This document shows, piece by piece, positions 1 to 13,068 of a stretch of DNA of 64,000 nucleotides. This DNA is from Piscicola geometra (Eukaryota > Annelida > Clitellata > Hirudinida > Piscicolidae). The notes below the pieces were generated by a model. That model searched no databases. It was not told the DNA's origin and saw only the letters and a list, made by a program, of their open reading frames with translations. How positions within the stretch are numbered: the stretch's first letter is position 1; each line of letters begins with the position of its first letter. The stretch covers positions 6,518,145 to 6,582,144 of the forward strand of contig OX030956.1 in NCBI GenBank assembly GCA_943735955.1, given 5' to 3'. The position numbers were made by a program, and so were the translations under genes.

Positions 1-3000
1 TAATAATGATCGTTTCAACAAATTAACACCAAAGACAAGAATAGTAAAGAAGAGAATGGATGGAATCTTGAGAGAGAAATAGAAGGGCAATTAAATTATT
101 CTAAGTTCTTAGAGACGGATGATGGTGATTGAAAGAAGTAACTGAGATACTGTAATGCTAGTGGCTACTCGTAAAAAGTCCACTTGTTAAGCTCAGTCTA
201 CAATAATTAAAAATTTTCTAAAATTAAAATCTTTTTTTAATTATTGAATTAAGTTACAAGATTCACATTTTTATAAAAATAACTTCATTAACTGCCTTAA
301 TTCATTATATTATAAAGAAAACCTAAAATTTTGAGTGGGCAGCAAAATAATTAGGCCGTGATGACCCACAAAAAATGTGGGTCAAATTAGTGTGACACGC
401 AGTTTATATATTTATTTTGCTTCTTTATTATCTCTGCTTCAGTTATTATTGCCTTTCACATTATTAATTAAATGCCAGTCATATCAAGAGCAAAATACTT
501 TAATCCATGATACTCAAATTCTTTGAAATAAAATCTTCTAGAAATTTTAAAGATAAATAATGGCTTTAGATCTCTAAAATTATATTTTAGTTGCATAGCT
601 TTCAAATATGTCTAATTAGCCCCAAATCATGTCACAAACACCAAAACCTTTGATATTTTGTGTAAACACGGCATTAGCGAAGCGTACACAGCCTCAGAAG
701 CCCTATAAAACATCGAAGTCTGTCCTCCTAGCATCGCCTCATTTACGAATTTATTTACAATAAATTAATTACAAAAGACAAAACAACTGTAATGAAGTAG
801 TGCCTGTTCTCACTCGTTCATTAAGAAACTGTTATGCCTTCTTGCATCAGTTTTCGCTTCTCGCCATCTCTATAAATGGTTTCTTTATTTTCCTTACTTT
901 TATTTTTTTCATCCCCCCTATTTCGTCATCCATTGTTGTGTTTATTCAAACAATATTTTTTCTATTAACTTGTTACACGTCTGTTTAATCTTCAAGTACT
1001 CCATTCATCGTATTTCCAGCTTCTCCTCCTAACAGACCTCACTTGAGACACTCAAATCACTTTGACATCTCTGTTATGATGATTACAACATCTAGGTTTT
1101 CATTTAAGTAGCACCTCTCTCATCTTTGTCACTTGCGTATGAATCGTGAGATTCTTTACAATCCGCCTCTGCACTTAATTTTTTTTATACAAAACTTTTT
1201 TTTTTAATTGTCAAAACCAAAATAGTTTCGTTTAAATACAATTTTTGTATTCATAAAAACAATATACGCAAATACTTCAGGTTTTTATATATTAAAAATT
1301 TAGAAATTTTTTTTTTAATTTATAAAAGGATGTTTTTTTACTGCTTTCCAGAAAATTTTTGTTGTCCACGGTGGAAGACCGGCGTGGTTTGTGCTACGGC
1401 GATGCAAGAATCGTGAAACACTTTTGAATAAATTCAAATTCAGAAAAATTAAATTGATTTGTGTGTTTCGTCAAGGATATTCATTGCAAATCGAGAAACA
1501 AAAACAGTTTGGTGAAATGAGGTTATTCTTCGAGAGCGATCTTTCATTGTGCCATCGTGAAGAATGCATTTCAACAATGGAAGCCACAATGAATGCCATA
1601 ATGAACTGTTATTTGATGTTCGAGTGGCTGTGTTTAGTCAGAGGAAATGATGTGCAAAATGAAACAATTACAAAAATATGATGAGTGGGAGAAATTTTAT
1701 TTGAGAATGGTGACGGTGATGATGAATGTGAAGTTGATGATGCGGATGAAAAAGATGAAGTTGAGGATGATGGTGATGATGATGAGGACGCCGATGATGA
1801 TAAGCATAAAAATATGAATGTTTATATGGTGAGAATGATCATGGTGGTGATGAAGAGGGTGACGTTGGGGACACGTTGAATTAACCGATGGAAGCCGTGA
1901 AATAAAGATTTTGAATCACGTGACGTTAAACTAAAACGAGCGGATAGGATGAATAATGTGGTGGGAATGGGTATATCATATATTGTATATGTGATAACAA
2001 AAAAGGATGATGAATGGAGGTGAATTGTGCAAGATTTTGGTGGTTACTTACTCAGAAATGGCTGCGTTGAGAGGCTCAATTGAGTTCATATAACTCTCAT
2101 TACGAGTGATCTTTTGATGGGTATTTTGAAAGTGCAACTTTCAAGTCTAATTCATTAAAGATGAAAATTATATACTTTTCAAGTATCTATTTATGTGATA
2201 AAGTGTTGACTAAAAGTATATGATAACGAACACACTATTAAAATACGTTGAAAGTTGTAATAAATATAATATATAAAAAGCTAGGAAACTAACTAAAGCG
2301 AATAATTTAAATATGAAATCCTACGAGGTTGAGTAGTAACGGCATTTATTGCCTTCATCGCAGCCTGTTGCCTTACGATGTTCGACTGTTGAGAAATGTA
2401 GACTTAATCGCTTCTTCACTTCATTATGGTCCTTCTTATTATTTCCTTTATCATCTTTGTATGCAAGTAAACTTCATTTTTCATGTCATTTATTTTTTGC
2501 ATGTTTTATCCATTTAATTTTCCATTGTCAATGAATTATGAAGCCTTTCATCACTGCATCAGGCTTAATTCCCACAATGTCAAATAATTTTTGAAGACTC
2601 TGAGTGATCTACAAGCAAACACATTTCTCACATTCTATTTCAATATCTCGTTGTGATAGTAATAAATATCCCGTCAGTATTTGATGCTCACAATAATCAT
2701 CATCATCGCTTTCACCACCATCACTAACATAATCATCACCAATAATATCATCTTCATCATCACAACCAAACCATCATCATCATGATCGCTTTTGCCTTCA
2801 TCATCATCATCATGATCGCTTTCACCTTCATCATCATCATCATCGCCCTCATCATCAACTCTTTGTAGTGGCTCATTTAATTAGCGATGAAACATCGCCT
2901 CGCATGAGAATCATCCGCCATTACAGTCTTCACCCTTAATACGTCTGCGTCGGTGCTCTTCAGTATCGCTCTGTATGTATTTGTTTGTGTATGTTTGTGT

Positions 3001-5812
3001 GAGTGTTTGTTTTTTATCAAAGCAAAGATGTGTTTTTCCTTCAAAGTTAAACAATTATAAAAACTCAAAATTTTCAATTGAAAATAATTCGAGCTTCCTT
3101 AACAGCGCCTCCCGAGTGACCGCTGCTCTGGAGTGCTCGTTCGCTCGCTACAAGGGCGGTTGTGGCGTATCAGTCACTGCAATAATTCCATGCAGGAAAG
3201 TACACAAATCTGTTGATATTAGAGAAGCCTCAGAGCTAATTTGAGGCACATAGGTAAACGTGTGTTTAAAATTAATCTTAAAGTGCGTTAGAGTCCCGAT
3301 CTCCGTGTGGATATATGGCTGCGTGTACTTCTAGGTGTGTTTCTATGTATGTATGGGTTTTACTAAAATTAAAGTAAACCGATGGATGTGATTTAAATAG
3401 TTTTAAGGAGAACTACAGTAGATCATTTTGAAGAGCTTTCACAAAGTCGAGATTGCACCTTAGACAGGGAAAGGTGTGCAATAGTTTTGAGTTCAATTGG
3501 CCGCTTCAGTTTACTTCTGATTGTATCCTTGAGTATGTCTGCCGATTCCTGCACGTGTGAGAAAGCAGACGAACTTTGTACAAAATGTACACTTTGCACT
3601 TTGTGTACGCATAAATTTAAATTACCCAATACAAATCTGTTGCTACTTTTGTGGGATGAGTTGTGATTGTGATTAATGATGCTGGTGTGATAGAAAAAGA
3701 TGGTGATGATGAGATTGATGGAGAGATGATGATGATGATGACGACGAAGGCGATGTGGTAATGACGTCAAACATAAAGATCGTAAAATAAATCATTGGAA
3801 AAAATAAAATTTAAAGAAAAAAAGAGAAATAAGAAAGAATTGATTGGATGACGATGGCAATGATGTAGATCATGATGACGTAATTATTGACGCTCCCGAC
3901 GAATCATTTAAAAGCTGCTGATAAAGGGCGAACAGCTACGAAAAAGGTTTATTAATTAACAGTTTTAAAGAAGAGTAACACGAATATCTTTACATACATG
4001 TATTCATTTTTTAAAAATATTAAAGGTGTTCTAAGTTCTTTATTTCTCTCAATTTTACATTATTATTTTCCATAATTAATACTGCTAGCGTACCTGGTAA
4101 TTGTGGATGGAGGGGTCATTGGACATGTGTTTCGAATTTCCACAGCGCTATGGAAACTCCATAGACGTTCTGTATTCTTTAATTCTTTCATAATTGTATG
4201 TGCACGCAAGTAAACGAACATTTAAACTAACGTACGAACTAAAGTACGTGTTATGAAAAAAAAACATAAAAACAGACATACAAACTGACACAAAAACACA
4301 TACAAACTGACTTATAAAAACATATATAAACTGACATACAAACACATACGCACACACAAGGGTACAGGGAGGTGTACAATAGGTGGTGTATAATTAGGCG
4401 AGGTCAGGTCAAGACATTTTGCGGGGTCAGCGTTGTGTACAGAGAAACCCTAATGCGACTTGGTAATTATGTGCTGTGGTTTCATGGAGAATGAAGGTAA
4501 TGGTGGTGTTTTTGGTGGTGCGGTAATGGGGGATATAGGGTAGTATTTGTTGTCTTGGTGGAGTGGTAATGGTGGGATTGTTGTAGTATTTGTAGTTTGG
4601 TGATGGGGTAATGGTGGTGGATTCGATGCTTATAGTGATGCTATTTTAGTGCCGATGGTGGAAGATTCTATGGTGGTTTAGGTGTAGTATTTGATGAGTG
4701 GTGGTTGTTATGACGTGGTTGTGTTGACGAAGTTGATGTAATTTAGCGGTAAAAAGTTTAGGAAAAATCTTAATGAAATATGTTTTGTAATAACTATAAA
4801 GAATATAAAATGAAACGAATGATGACGAAAATGATATATTAAATAATATAATTGAAAAATAGTTTTAATCTGTTTTGTTAAAGAAGACTTATTTTTGGCA
4901 TTGATACGAAAATTAGGACGGGTCAAGGTGAGATCATTGGTTAGGGATTACTGAGGATGTCACATCTGTGTTTTAAGAATTTCAATATTTTTATATTTTA
5001 TATTTAATTTTTTTTAAATACTAAATTTCCAAAATGACATAAATTTAAAGCTAAATTTTAACCAGATACAATAGAAATTATTTATTGTTTGTGCGGAGTT
5101 TTCTTGGATGTATCTTGTGTTAGTTATGAGTTATGGCCTAATATAGTTACCAGGCGAAAGATGAGGTCAATACGAGGTTGTGTTGATTTAGTTGTTGAAG
5201 GAAAGATGGTGGTTGCCGTGTGTTGTTGTGTGTCTTACATTTTTTTTCGTTAAGATAATGAAAGTTACATTTCACGTGAAAGTTATTCTGTATTTTATTG
5301 TCAATGCTGGTGAATATATATTTTTTAAGTTGGTTAAATAAAAATTTAGAAGATAAACGAGTAATATAAATAATAGTTTACAGCTCTAAATGTTATGATT
5401 TAATTAATAGAAGAACAATGACAGAGGTCTGAAGAGACAACGGTTGTTGATGAGCTTTTGTAAACTTTCTTTGTGCCTTTAATCTCGATGCTTTATGCTT
5501 GCTCATCTTCATGGAAACATTTTACAATACCTTTTGATCTTTTCTAATTTATTATTAAAATGCAGAAACATTCAATGCAATTAAATTAATCTCAATAAAT
5601 TTTTTTTATATAAAATTAAAAGCAGTTAGTTGTATAAAACTAAATAACCCCGATATAACTAATTTCTTGACATTAAAATGTGTTTTAACATGGAATAATA
5701 ATAATAATAAATTCAATTCAATGAACCTAAAAGACTAAAAGTGTACTTTGAAGCATCGAGTCTTTTGCACTCCACGGACCCTTCGAAGTGTTCTAGTGAG
5801 AGTGCAGTAGGG
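1..5812. other. No recognisable gene; intron or intergenic DNA
   Basis: No exon with family similarity was found on either strand. The stretch is AT-rich and contains degenerate trinucleotide tracts: GAT-type near 1700–1810, CAT-type at 2690–2860 and GAT-type near 3690–3740. A degenerate run of units related to acatacaaactgac lies near 4260–4360, and a TGG-rich stretch lies at 4495–4720. The N-terminal half of the ARID domain is missing from the ARID3 exons at 13069 onward, so this may be part of a very long upstream ARID3 intron rather than intergenic DNA. Short open frames here are low-complexity and lack splice support. Confidence 0.6.
2690..2860. repeat. Imperfect (CAT)n trinucleotide tract
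   Basis: Long runs of cat/atc units are broken by single substitutions and by a duplicated block reading atgatcgctttcacctt. It lies in non-coding DNA. Confidence 0.8.
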
Positions 5813-6655
5813 CAGGGGCGCAACCAGCAAAAAATGCTTGAGGGGGGGAACTCAACTTTAGTGAAAAAAATCAATTGTTTAACCCCTTTACCGCTGCTGT
5901 TGCGTTTTTGCAGCATCAGTTTTTATATTTTTTTGCTGATTTAATACAGAGTATTTTCACATAAGTTGTACAAGAAATTTTACATTTTAATTTCATAAGC
6001 TAAAATTCAATTTGTTAAATTTTAATTTCATAAGTTAAAATTCAATTTGTTAAATTTAAATTTCATAAGTTAAATTTAAATTTTTAATTTATAATGATTT
6101 ATTTACTGTTCACATTTAAAATTTCTCAAAAAAATCTTTTCTCGCTTATTTAATTGTTCAATTTTTTCGTTCGATTTTAGTATTTTTATACAAATTTGGT
6201 TTTAATTTCAGGGTGAAAAGATAGTTAATACTTAAATAAATAAAAATTTTACTCAAAATAACTTGTAAAACGTTTTTAATGCTTTTAAAAATCAATGGTG
6301 CTTTTTCGCAACTTTGACGAAATATGATTTCATATGATTTTTAATAAGCCTAGTCATTCATTACAATAGTTATTATGAAAATAATACAATTATTATTTTA
6401 ATGTTAATGTATTATGAAATTTATAAAATTAAAAGTTGAATTTTGTAGATGAATCTTTATATTTCGAAAAAAATTCAAAACCGCTTCACACTTGAAGCTT
6501 TTATTGAAGAAAAAATATCATTGTCCTATGGCATATTGAAAAATTCATTACCCCCCCCCCCCACCAAAAAAACTCATCGATTTTCAAAAAATTGCAAAAC
6601 CCTTTGAACAAATTTGAGCCCTCCCTCCAGCCCCCCCCCCCTGGTTGCCCCACTG
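5813..6655. mobile_element. Non-autonomous hAT-like DNA transposon (MITE)
   Basis: The left end begins CAGGGGCGCAACCAG. The reverse complement of the right end begins CAGTGGGGCAACCAG, giving an imperfect terminal inverted repeat of about 15 bp. The flanks are cagtaggg (5805–5812) and cagtagga (6656–6663), an 8-bp target-site duplication with 7 of 8 positions matching. Eight-base duplications and CAG-starting termini with this GGGGCGCAACCAG-like core are typical of the hAT superfamily. The 843-bp interior is AT-rich, has no transposase frame, and contains a local tandem duplication (about 5982–6075) of an ataagttaaaattcaatttg-type unit. Poly-C runs sit near 6551 and 6631. No autonomous partner is in the window. 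Confidence 0.72.
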
Positions 6656-6663
6656 CAGTAGGA

Positions 6664-9600
6664 CATCTATTTCTTTAATTAATTTATCCTAAATATTATT
6701 GATTAAATTTTACTGCTTATTAGGCTTCTATTGTTACTTTGGATTATTTAAACTTTTTTTTCGATAGCTCGTCTGCTGTAATGTCGAGTGCGATAATAGA
6801 AGTTTTCATTAAAGACACATTGTGAACAAACTTAGGCTGAAGAGGAGTTAATCATGCCTATGATGATGAAATGATGCCGATGAAGAGAAAGATTTTGGTT
6901 TTAATAAAGATCAATAATTTATTTTTTTTCTATTAGGATTTTGTGCTATCTACTTATAAAAGTATTTTAGAAAAAAACTATTTCATTTGCCATTGTTGGT
7001 CTTGCACTGTTTATTTTTAAGACTACAATCACAATGGAAAATCCTCGACTCCCAGAATCTGTTTTTTTGACGTTTGATAGAGAGAAGATCATGGTTGAGA
7101 ATAAAAATGGTTATTAATGAAAATAGTGAATTTGAGAGATCTCTTAGAACTTATTACGAACTTAAATGCGATGAAAAAACCCACTTAAGAATAATTAAAA
7201 ACCATTTAATTACAAAATAAATTCATAAATAAAATTTCAAAGCGATAAACGAATAAATAAGAGTGTTTGAAGACAGAATTCATCATTAATGTGAGCTGAT
7301 CGTAACACTTGATTTACACTTTCAACTGACATCCTGAAAAACAAAAACTATATATAAATGTTATTCAAAGTGAATAATTAAATAATTAAAATTAATTATA
7401 TATTCTTCAAAGCACGATAAATAAATTATTTATTTGAAAGCCAAAGCATGGGTTTGTGTAGGGAATCGTGTGAAAACGACGTATTTGAGGAGGCCTGAAA
7501 TGAACGAAATAGCAAACAAACTCGTAAATAACGCATAAAAGGTCTGTTCAAAGAACGACGAATATGACTGGTAGGATGGATAATGAAAGAATTTCGAAAA
7601 TGAACACGTGCTTTGCCTCACTGCCACTTGCCTCGCATGTGTTTTGATTCCTCGGCGCTTTGTGATATTTTGCAAATCGTCTTCTCAACATTCTGATAAA
7701 TATAATCAGTTAGTTTCATCGTCTCACTTTCTCTTACACCTTTAAAGGCTTTCACGAAAGATTTATAAGCGGCACGACTCGAGCGGTGATCTCGTTGGTT
7801 TATGAAGGGATCGATGACATGTTTGTGTCTCCTAGACAGCCATAAATACTGATTGCAAATAAAACATCTTTTGCTGATTTAAAGACCCTTGCAAACATCA
7901 AAAAAGAGATTTATTTATTAGAAATTGCACTTTAAGTATCCTTTCAAAAGTTCCGAAAATCCTTGACGATCGATGAGCCTCACGGTTTATTATTTCTCTA
8001 GCAGATAATGAAAATCTTGAAGTTACCGACAACAGCAATAGTAATAGACATCGCAATGCAAGAGCAATTAATTAGCGAACCCTGCAAAGCACAGTGGAGT
8101 TTCAAGCACCACTGACTCGACCCTTCAATCCCGAAAGAAAACATGCCACTATCAAAAGCCCTGAAAACAAATAACAATTAATATTACAAGAATTATTGTA
8201 GGCATACAAAAAGTGACGATAAAAATTGTTTTTTTTTCGAAATAAGTTTTTCTCTAAAAACAGAATAATTATTGTGCGCTTGAGTGGTGGATGTCTGTAA
8301 AAGAAGTGAGGTTGGAAGTGGAAGAAGGTAAGGAGGGGGTCAAAAAAGTGTTGAAAGTGTAGAAGTAATATTTTTACAGTTCGGAGGATTTAGAATGTAC
8401 AAACCACATTTTGGAGAATGGTTATATAAGCAGTTTAGATTTATAATTGTATATGAAACAAACGAAACAGGTGTGCCTTAGAATCTGGAACTTCTGTCTT
8501 GATGAACACTTAGTCAATTAATTATCTCCATTCTTCTCATTTTCTATGTAATTTTTCACTTCGATTTTCAAACAGCATCATCCTTCTCAGCTCATTTGTC
8601 CCAGCCTTCATCCTCTATTCCGCGAACAACCCTCCCACATCTCTCATTTTTCATTCTTTTCCCGCCTTTCCATCACCTTCACTGCCTACCACTCATCAAC
8701 TTTCATTCTTTTCCACTTTAAGATTTTTAAAGATTTTTTTCCAAGAAAAATTGGTAAATAATTCCTTATGTATTTTCGAGCTTATAAATCTTATCAAATA
8801 AACTTCATATAGTAGAAAAAATACTTTATTACGCTAAAAAGAATTAAATTCCGGGAAAATTAAGTGAAGGAAGAGATTCTATAGTATAGAAGCTTTATTA
8901 ACGGCGGCATGACATCTTAGGTTACATGGGTTTGCGACGGCAGATGATACGAAAAGAATAAAACATCAAGAAAAACAATCAAGAAAAAGCCGCGAAAATG
9001 CGAGGATTTATGTGATGAAATAAAAGTAATTCATGTCGGATAATAATGCCAGCAAAAATAAGGGGGAATGGCGAGAATAGATCACGAAATAAATCAAACG
9101 CCGTTTATAATAAGAAAAGATGATGGATAAAGGTTGATGGTGATGATCATGAAAGAGGATGGGGGAAAAGAAAATGGTGATGATGATGGTCATAAAGATG
9201 ATGATGATGATGATAATAAGAATGATAATAAAATTGCAATGCGGCAGCAGTTGTCTTGATGCCATACAACAGGTGTTGCCTGGCAACGCTGTGTACAACT
9301 ACCTACAACGGTATACAATCACCTACTACTACTTACAATAACAAATTTACATTACAACAAAAAATATATATAAATATCAAATTACAAAAAACCACGTGTA
9401 AAAATCTTTATTAAAGAATAAAAAAGTATACCAAACTTGACTAAAGAGATGTGCAAATTTTAACTGAGTTGATAAATCGTTAGCAACATTTAAAGTGATG
9501 AATTAAAAAATAAATCATGCATTTAGTTTGTGGCTATGGGAGTGCGGACTGCTGCTCTGAGGATGGTCAGAATTGCCTTGCTAAATTACATTCATTTTAA

Positions 9601-12600
9601 ATTAACAAAACTAACAAAGTATTGTTGTCGGTGTTGTTCTATTTTTGATTTTTATTATTTATACATTTTTGTTTTTGTTATTTTTGTTTTACTTCCGGCC
9701 CATATCGCGTTTCGTATGTTTTCTCTGAAGTGCTACAATCGAAGGCTGAAATCAAAATAACGACGAGCATAATTATTCTCATAATTAATAAATAAATTAG
9801 TTTTTCTTTAATAATATTTATTTGGAAATCATTGATAATTTTTAGGAATTCTCTTAGCTTATAGTTTTTATATCAACAGAGCATTACGCGTAATTGTGGA
9901 CTTTTAATAAGATAATTAGTTATTAAACTTTTCATTAAATAATTTATATAATTTCAATCAGCTATCATATTATAAAAAATGAAATTGCATTAAATGAAAG
10001 GAACACAAAGAAGCGAGATGGAGGAATAATGAGAAGAAAATTATAACAACAAAGATTTTAAATTTATGAGCAACCATCGTAACATTAAACAAATAAACAA
10101 AATAAAGTCTGTACGATAGACAGGACATTCCCTCTTTATGTTGAATTCTTGTGAAAATAAGATGAAAATTAAACCCAGGAATGTATTACATTTAAAACCA
10201 ATTATAGAAGTATTATAAGAATATTAAACTTGAAAAAAAACAGAGGTAAACTGTAAAATATAATAGAATTAAAAAAGAAAAAAACACCCAAAAAAATATT
10301 CGAAAAATACATATTTAAAAAAATCAAATATAAAACAAACATTAGATTTAAAAAATTATTCAAAATATTAGGAGTAATAGTACTACAAATACTAGTAATA
10401 AAGGTAGCAGTAGTGAAGGAGTGAAAGTGGAAGAGTAATAAGAAGTGAGGGAGATAGTAATATATTAGAAGGCAGAAGAATTATGACTCGTAACTGTTGA
10501 AATTTCATTATATCCGATCCACTTCTGCCTCAATTATACACAACAACAACAATAATAATAAGGCCTTAAATACACCAAAAACAACGGAAATAAAAATGAT
10601 TTTGTAAAAAAGTATAATAATAATAATGGCGGTCAGTATTGCTAATTATTTCAATAGCTAATCTTTCAAATAATAGAAGCTTTTGAAGATGAAATAATAA
10701 TGAAAAATACAGAAACTAATACCGTTAATATAAATGTAATAGCATCGTAAAAGAAGGCATTTGCTGCCCACATCAAACCGCTTTGCATCTTTCGGGATAC
10801 AGTTAAAAATTAAATACGAATAAATAAAGTTAAAAAAGTAATTTTAAATGAAAAAGATAGAAATGTATTGAAAATTCGCACAAATATAATTTTGAAAATT
10901 CGAACTTATAAATAAATGAATATTTTAAGTAGAATTTAGTTCAAATTTGAATACTTATGCTTTAATTCGATAAACCGAATGACGATTGAACCATGGAAGT
11001 GTTTTGTTATAGTGTTATTCATTCAAAATTCTGTTAAAATAACAAGAGGTGATTAGATTAAAAGTAAAAGTTGGAATTGATTATGGAGATGAGTTCTGAA
11101 AGTTTATGATGATGAAGAGATTGAGAAGGTGAAATGGACAATGATAATATATGGTCTGATGCCAGTGTGATAATTGTGAGAGTAATTGAAATGAAAAGCT
11201 AAAGCTGAAAAACTTTATCGAGTGGTTTGTTTGATGACGTATCGTGTTCCCTTTGTTGGAGCTGACAATGATAGTTGAACCCATCATCCTCACTTTCATC
11301 ATCACCATCGTCATCATCATCACTTTCATCATCACCATCGTCATCATCATCACTTTCATCATCACCATCGTCATCATCATCACTTTCATCATCAGCATCG
11401 TCATCGTTGTCATTAACAATTATCATCATCATTATGGACACTTTAATTCTCCCAGATACCACTATCATTATCTCCATCATGCCTCACCACAGAAAACATG
11501 AAGCTTTGTTATAGACAAACAAGATTTTATTCAAGACAATCATAGTCTTTTTATTAGATTTTCAGCGGAAATTAAACGCAATTAGTTTAAATTATTCAAA
11601 CAAATGGAGTATTCGGAGGTTAAATAATAGTTATATCGCAATTAAGAGCAATGGTCTCAAGTCACGGGCGGCATGATGCTTTCGTTTGGTGACGAAATCG
11701 GATACACGTGACATAAAGTGTATATAACTTTTGTATATGATCTGCGAGTATATGAGTGTATGTGCTCCATTATTATACTGTACGTGTGAATATATTTGAT
11801 CCAACTTGCAAAGAGGTAAGATGATTAAAAGTGGAGATGGAATGTGATGATAAAGTGCTTAATTACAGACTTTTTTGCCTGCTTATCTGCCGTTTCTCTT
11901 CCATTTGTCATTAGTCTAGTCTTTCAGATTCATTCTTTCATACCTTCTAACACCTTACTAATCCGATTCTTTCACTATTTTTGGGTAACTGGAATTTGAA
12001 AAACTTACATTAATAGTGATGCCAAAGCGGATTTTATATTTTGAAATCTTGTAACAATGAAACAGAAACAAATAAAAGCGCAATTTGATTCAAAATAACT
12101 CATCGACTAATACCTTTTCATAAATCCAGTTTATTGAGAGTTCTTGCTCTTAATCATAATGCTCTCAAGCCATGAGAAATATTCCGCATTACGGTGCAAC
12201 TTAACAGGTGTGATACTCCAAATGAAAGGAATTGCTCAGATTCTTGCTTCATAAATTAGGTTTATCTCAAAGTAGAGAAGGAATTCAAAAAGATACATTC
12301 ATGGCAGAGGCACGTGAGATTAGGTTCAAAGCCAGAAAAAATTATAAAAATGATTATTGACTTATTTTTATTAAATTTTTTATTGAAATCGTCAAAGTCA
12401 TCATCTCTTTCATCACATCTTGCTTAAGCCCGTAGTCAATTAAGCTTTTGTGACAGGGACACTGCGCAGACTCTGATTATAACTGGATTGGTGATGGATA
12501 ATGGTACACGGAGGATGAGCTCGTGTGCACTTGAATTGTTTCGGTGTGAAATAGGTTAAAAAATAAAATTAACAAATACAATAGCATCAATTGATTAAAA

Positions 12601-13068
12601 TGATGCTTGCTCAGTATGCAAAAAGCTAATAGTATAAAAAAAGATTTAAAAAAAACGAAGAAATTCAAAAACACAGAGAGACGTTTGGAGTTAAACTCGT
12701 GGTGTTTTGTTTCTCAAATGCCTTGAAGCCTCCAATTAAAAGACTCTCTAACGCACCAAACACGATTCGGACCTCGTCTTCCATTCAATTACCCTCTTAT
12801 GAGCACAGTCATTCGTAGAATTTAATAACTTTTGCTTCTAGCTGTGTAATTGAAAAAGGAAATAATTTGGGATGCATGTAAGCTGAGATTGAACTTATTT
12901 GGAAAGATTCGGGCGAGTAAATTGTAGATTCTAATCGACATATGCATTGAAAAAACCAATATTTATATTACTTTTGGGAATGGGTTGCACGTTCCAATTA
13001 GGCGTGTTGAATCTTTTGATTAACTAGAATGAAATTGAGATTTAATTTTCAATGGATCCTCCTTGCAG
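6664..13068. other. No recognisable gene; AT-rich, probable ARID3 intron
   Basis: No supported exon was found. The stretch has an ATG/GAT tract at 9155–9225, many A- and T-rich runs, and the 30-bp minisatellite listed separately. It ends at a clear acceptor (ccttgcag) directly before the first recognisable ARID3 exon. Confidence 0.55.
11291..11410. repeat. 30-bp minisatellite, four copies
   Basis: Four head-to-tail copies of a 30-bp unit beginning cactttcatcatcaccatcg start at 11291, 11321, 11351 and 11381. The last copy is diverged. Because 30 is divisible by three, the array produces open frames on both strands. These are artefacts of the repeat. Confidence 0.9.

Noticed and set aside
1391..1879. 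Two adjacent open frames, the second highly acidic
   Set aside because: The second is a GAT-repeat translation. The first has no family similarity and no splice support.
11291..11410. Possible CRISPR array
   Set aside because: Units are directly adjacent with no spacers, in a eukaryotic intron-like context. It is a minisatellite.
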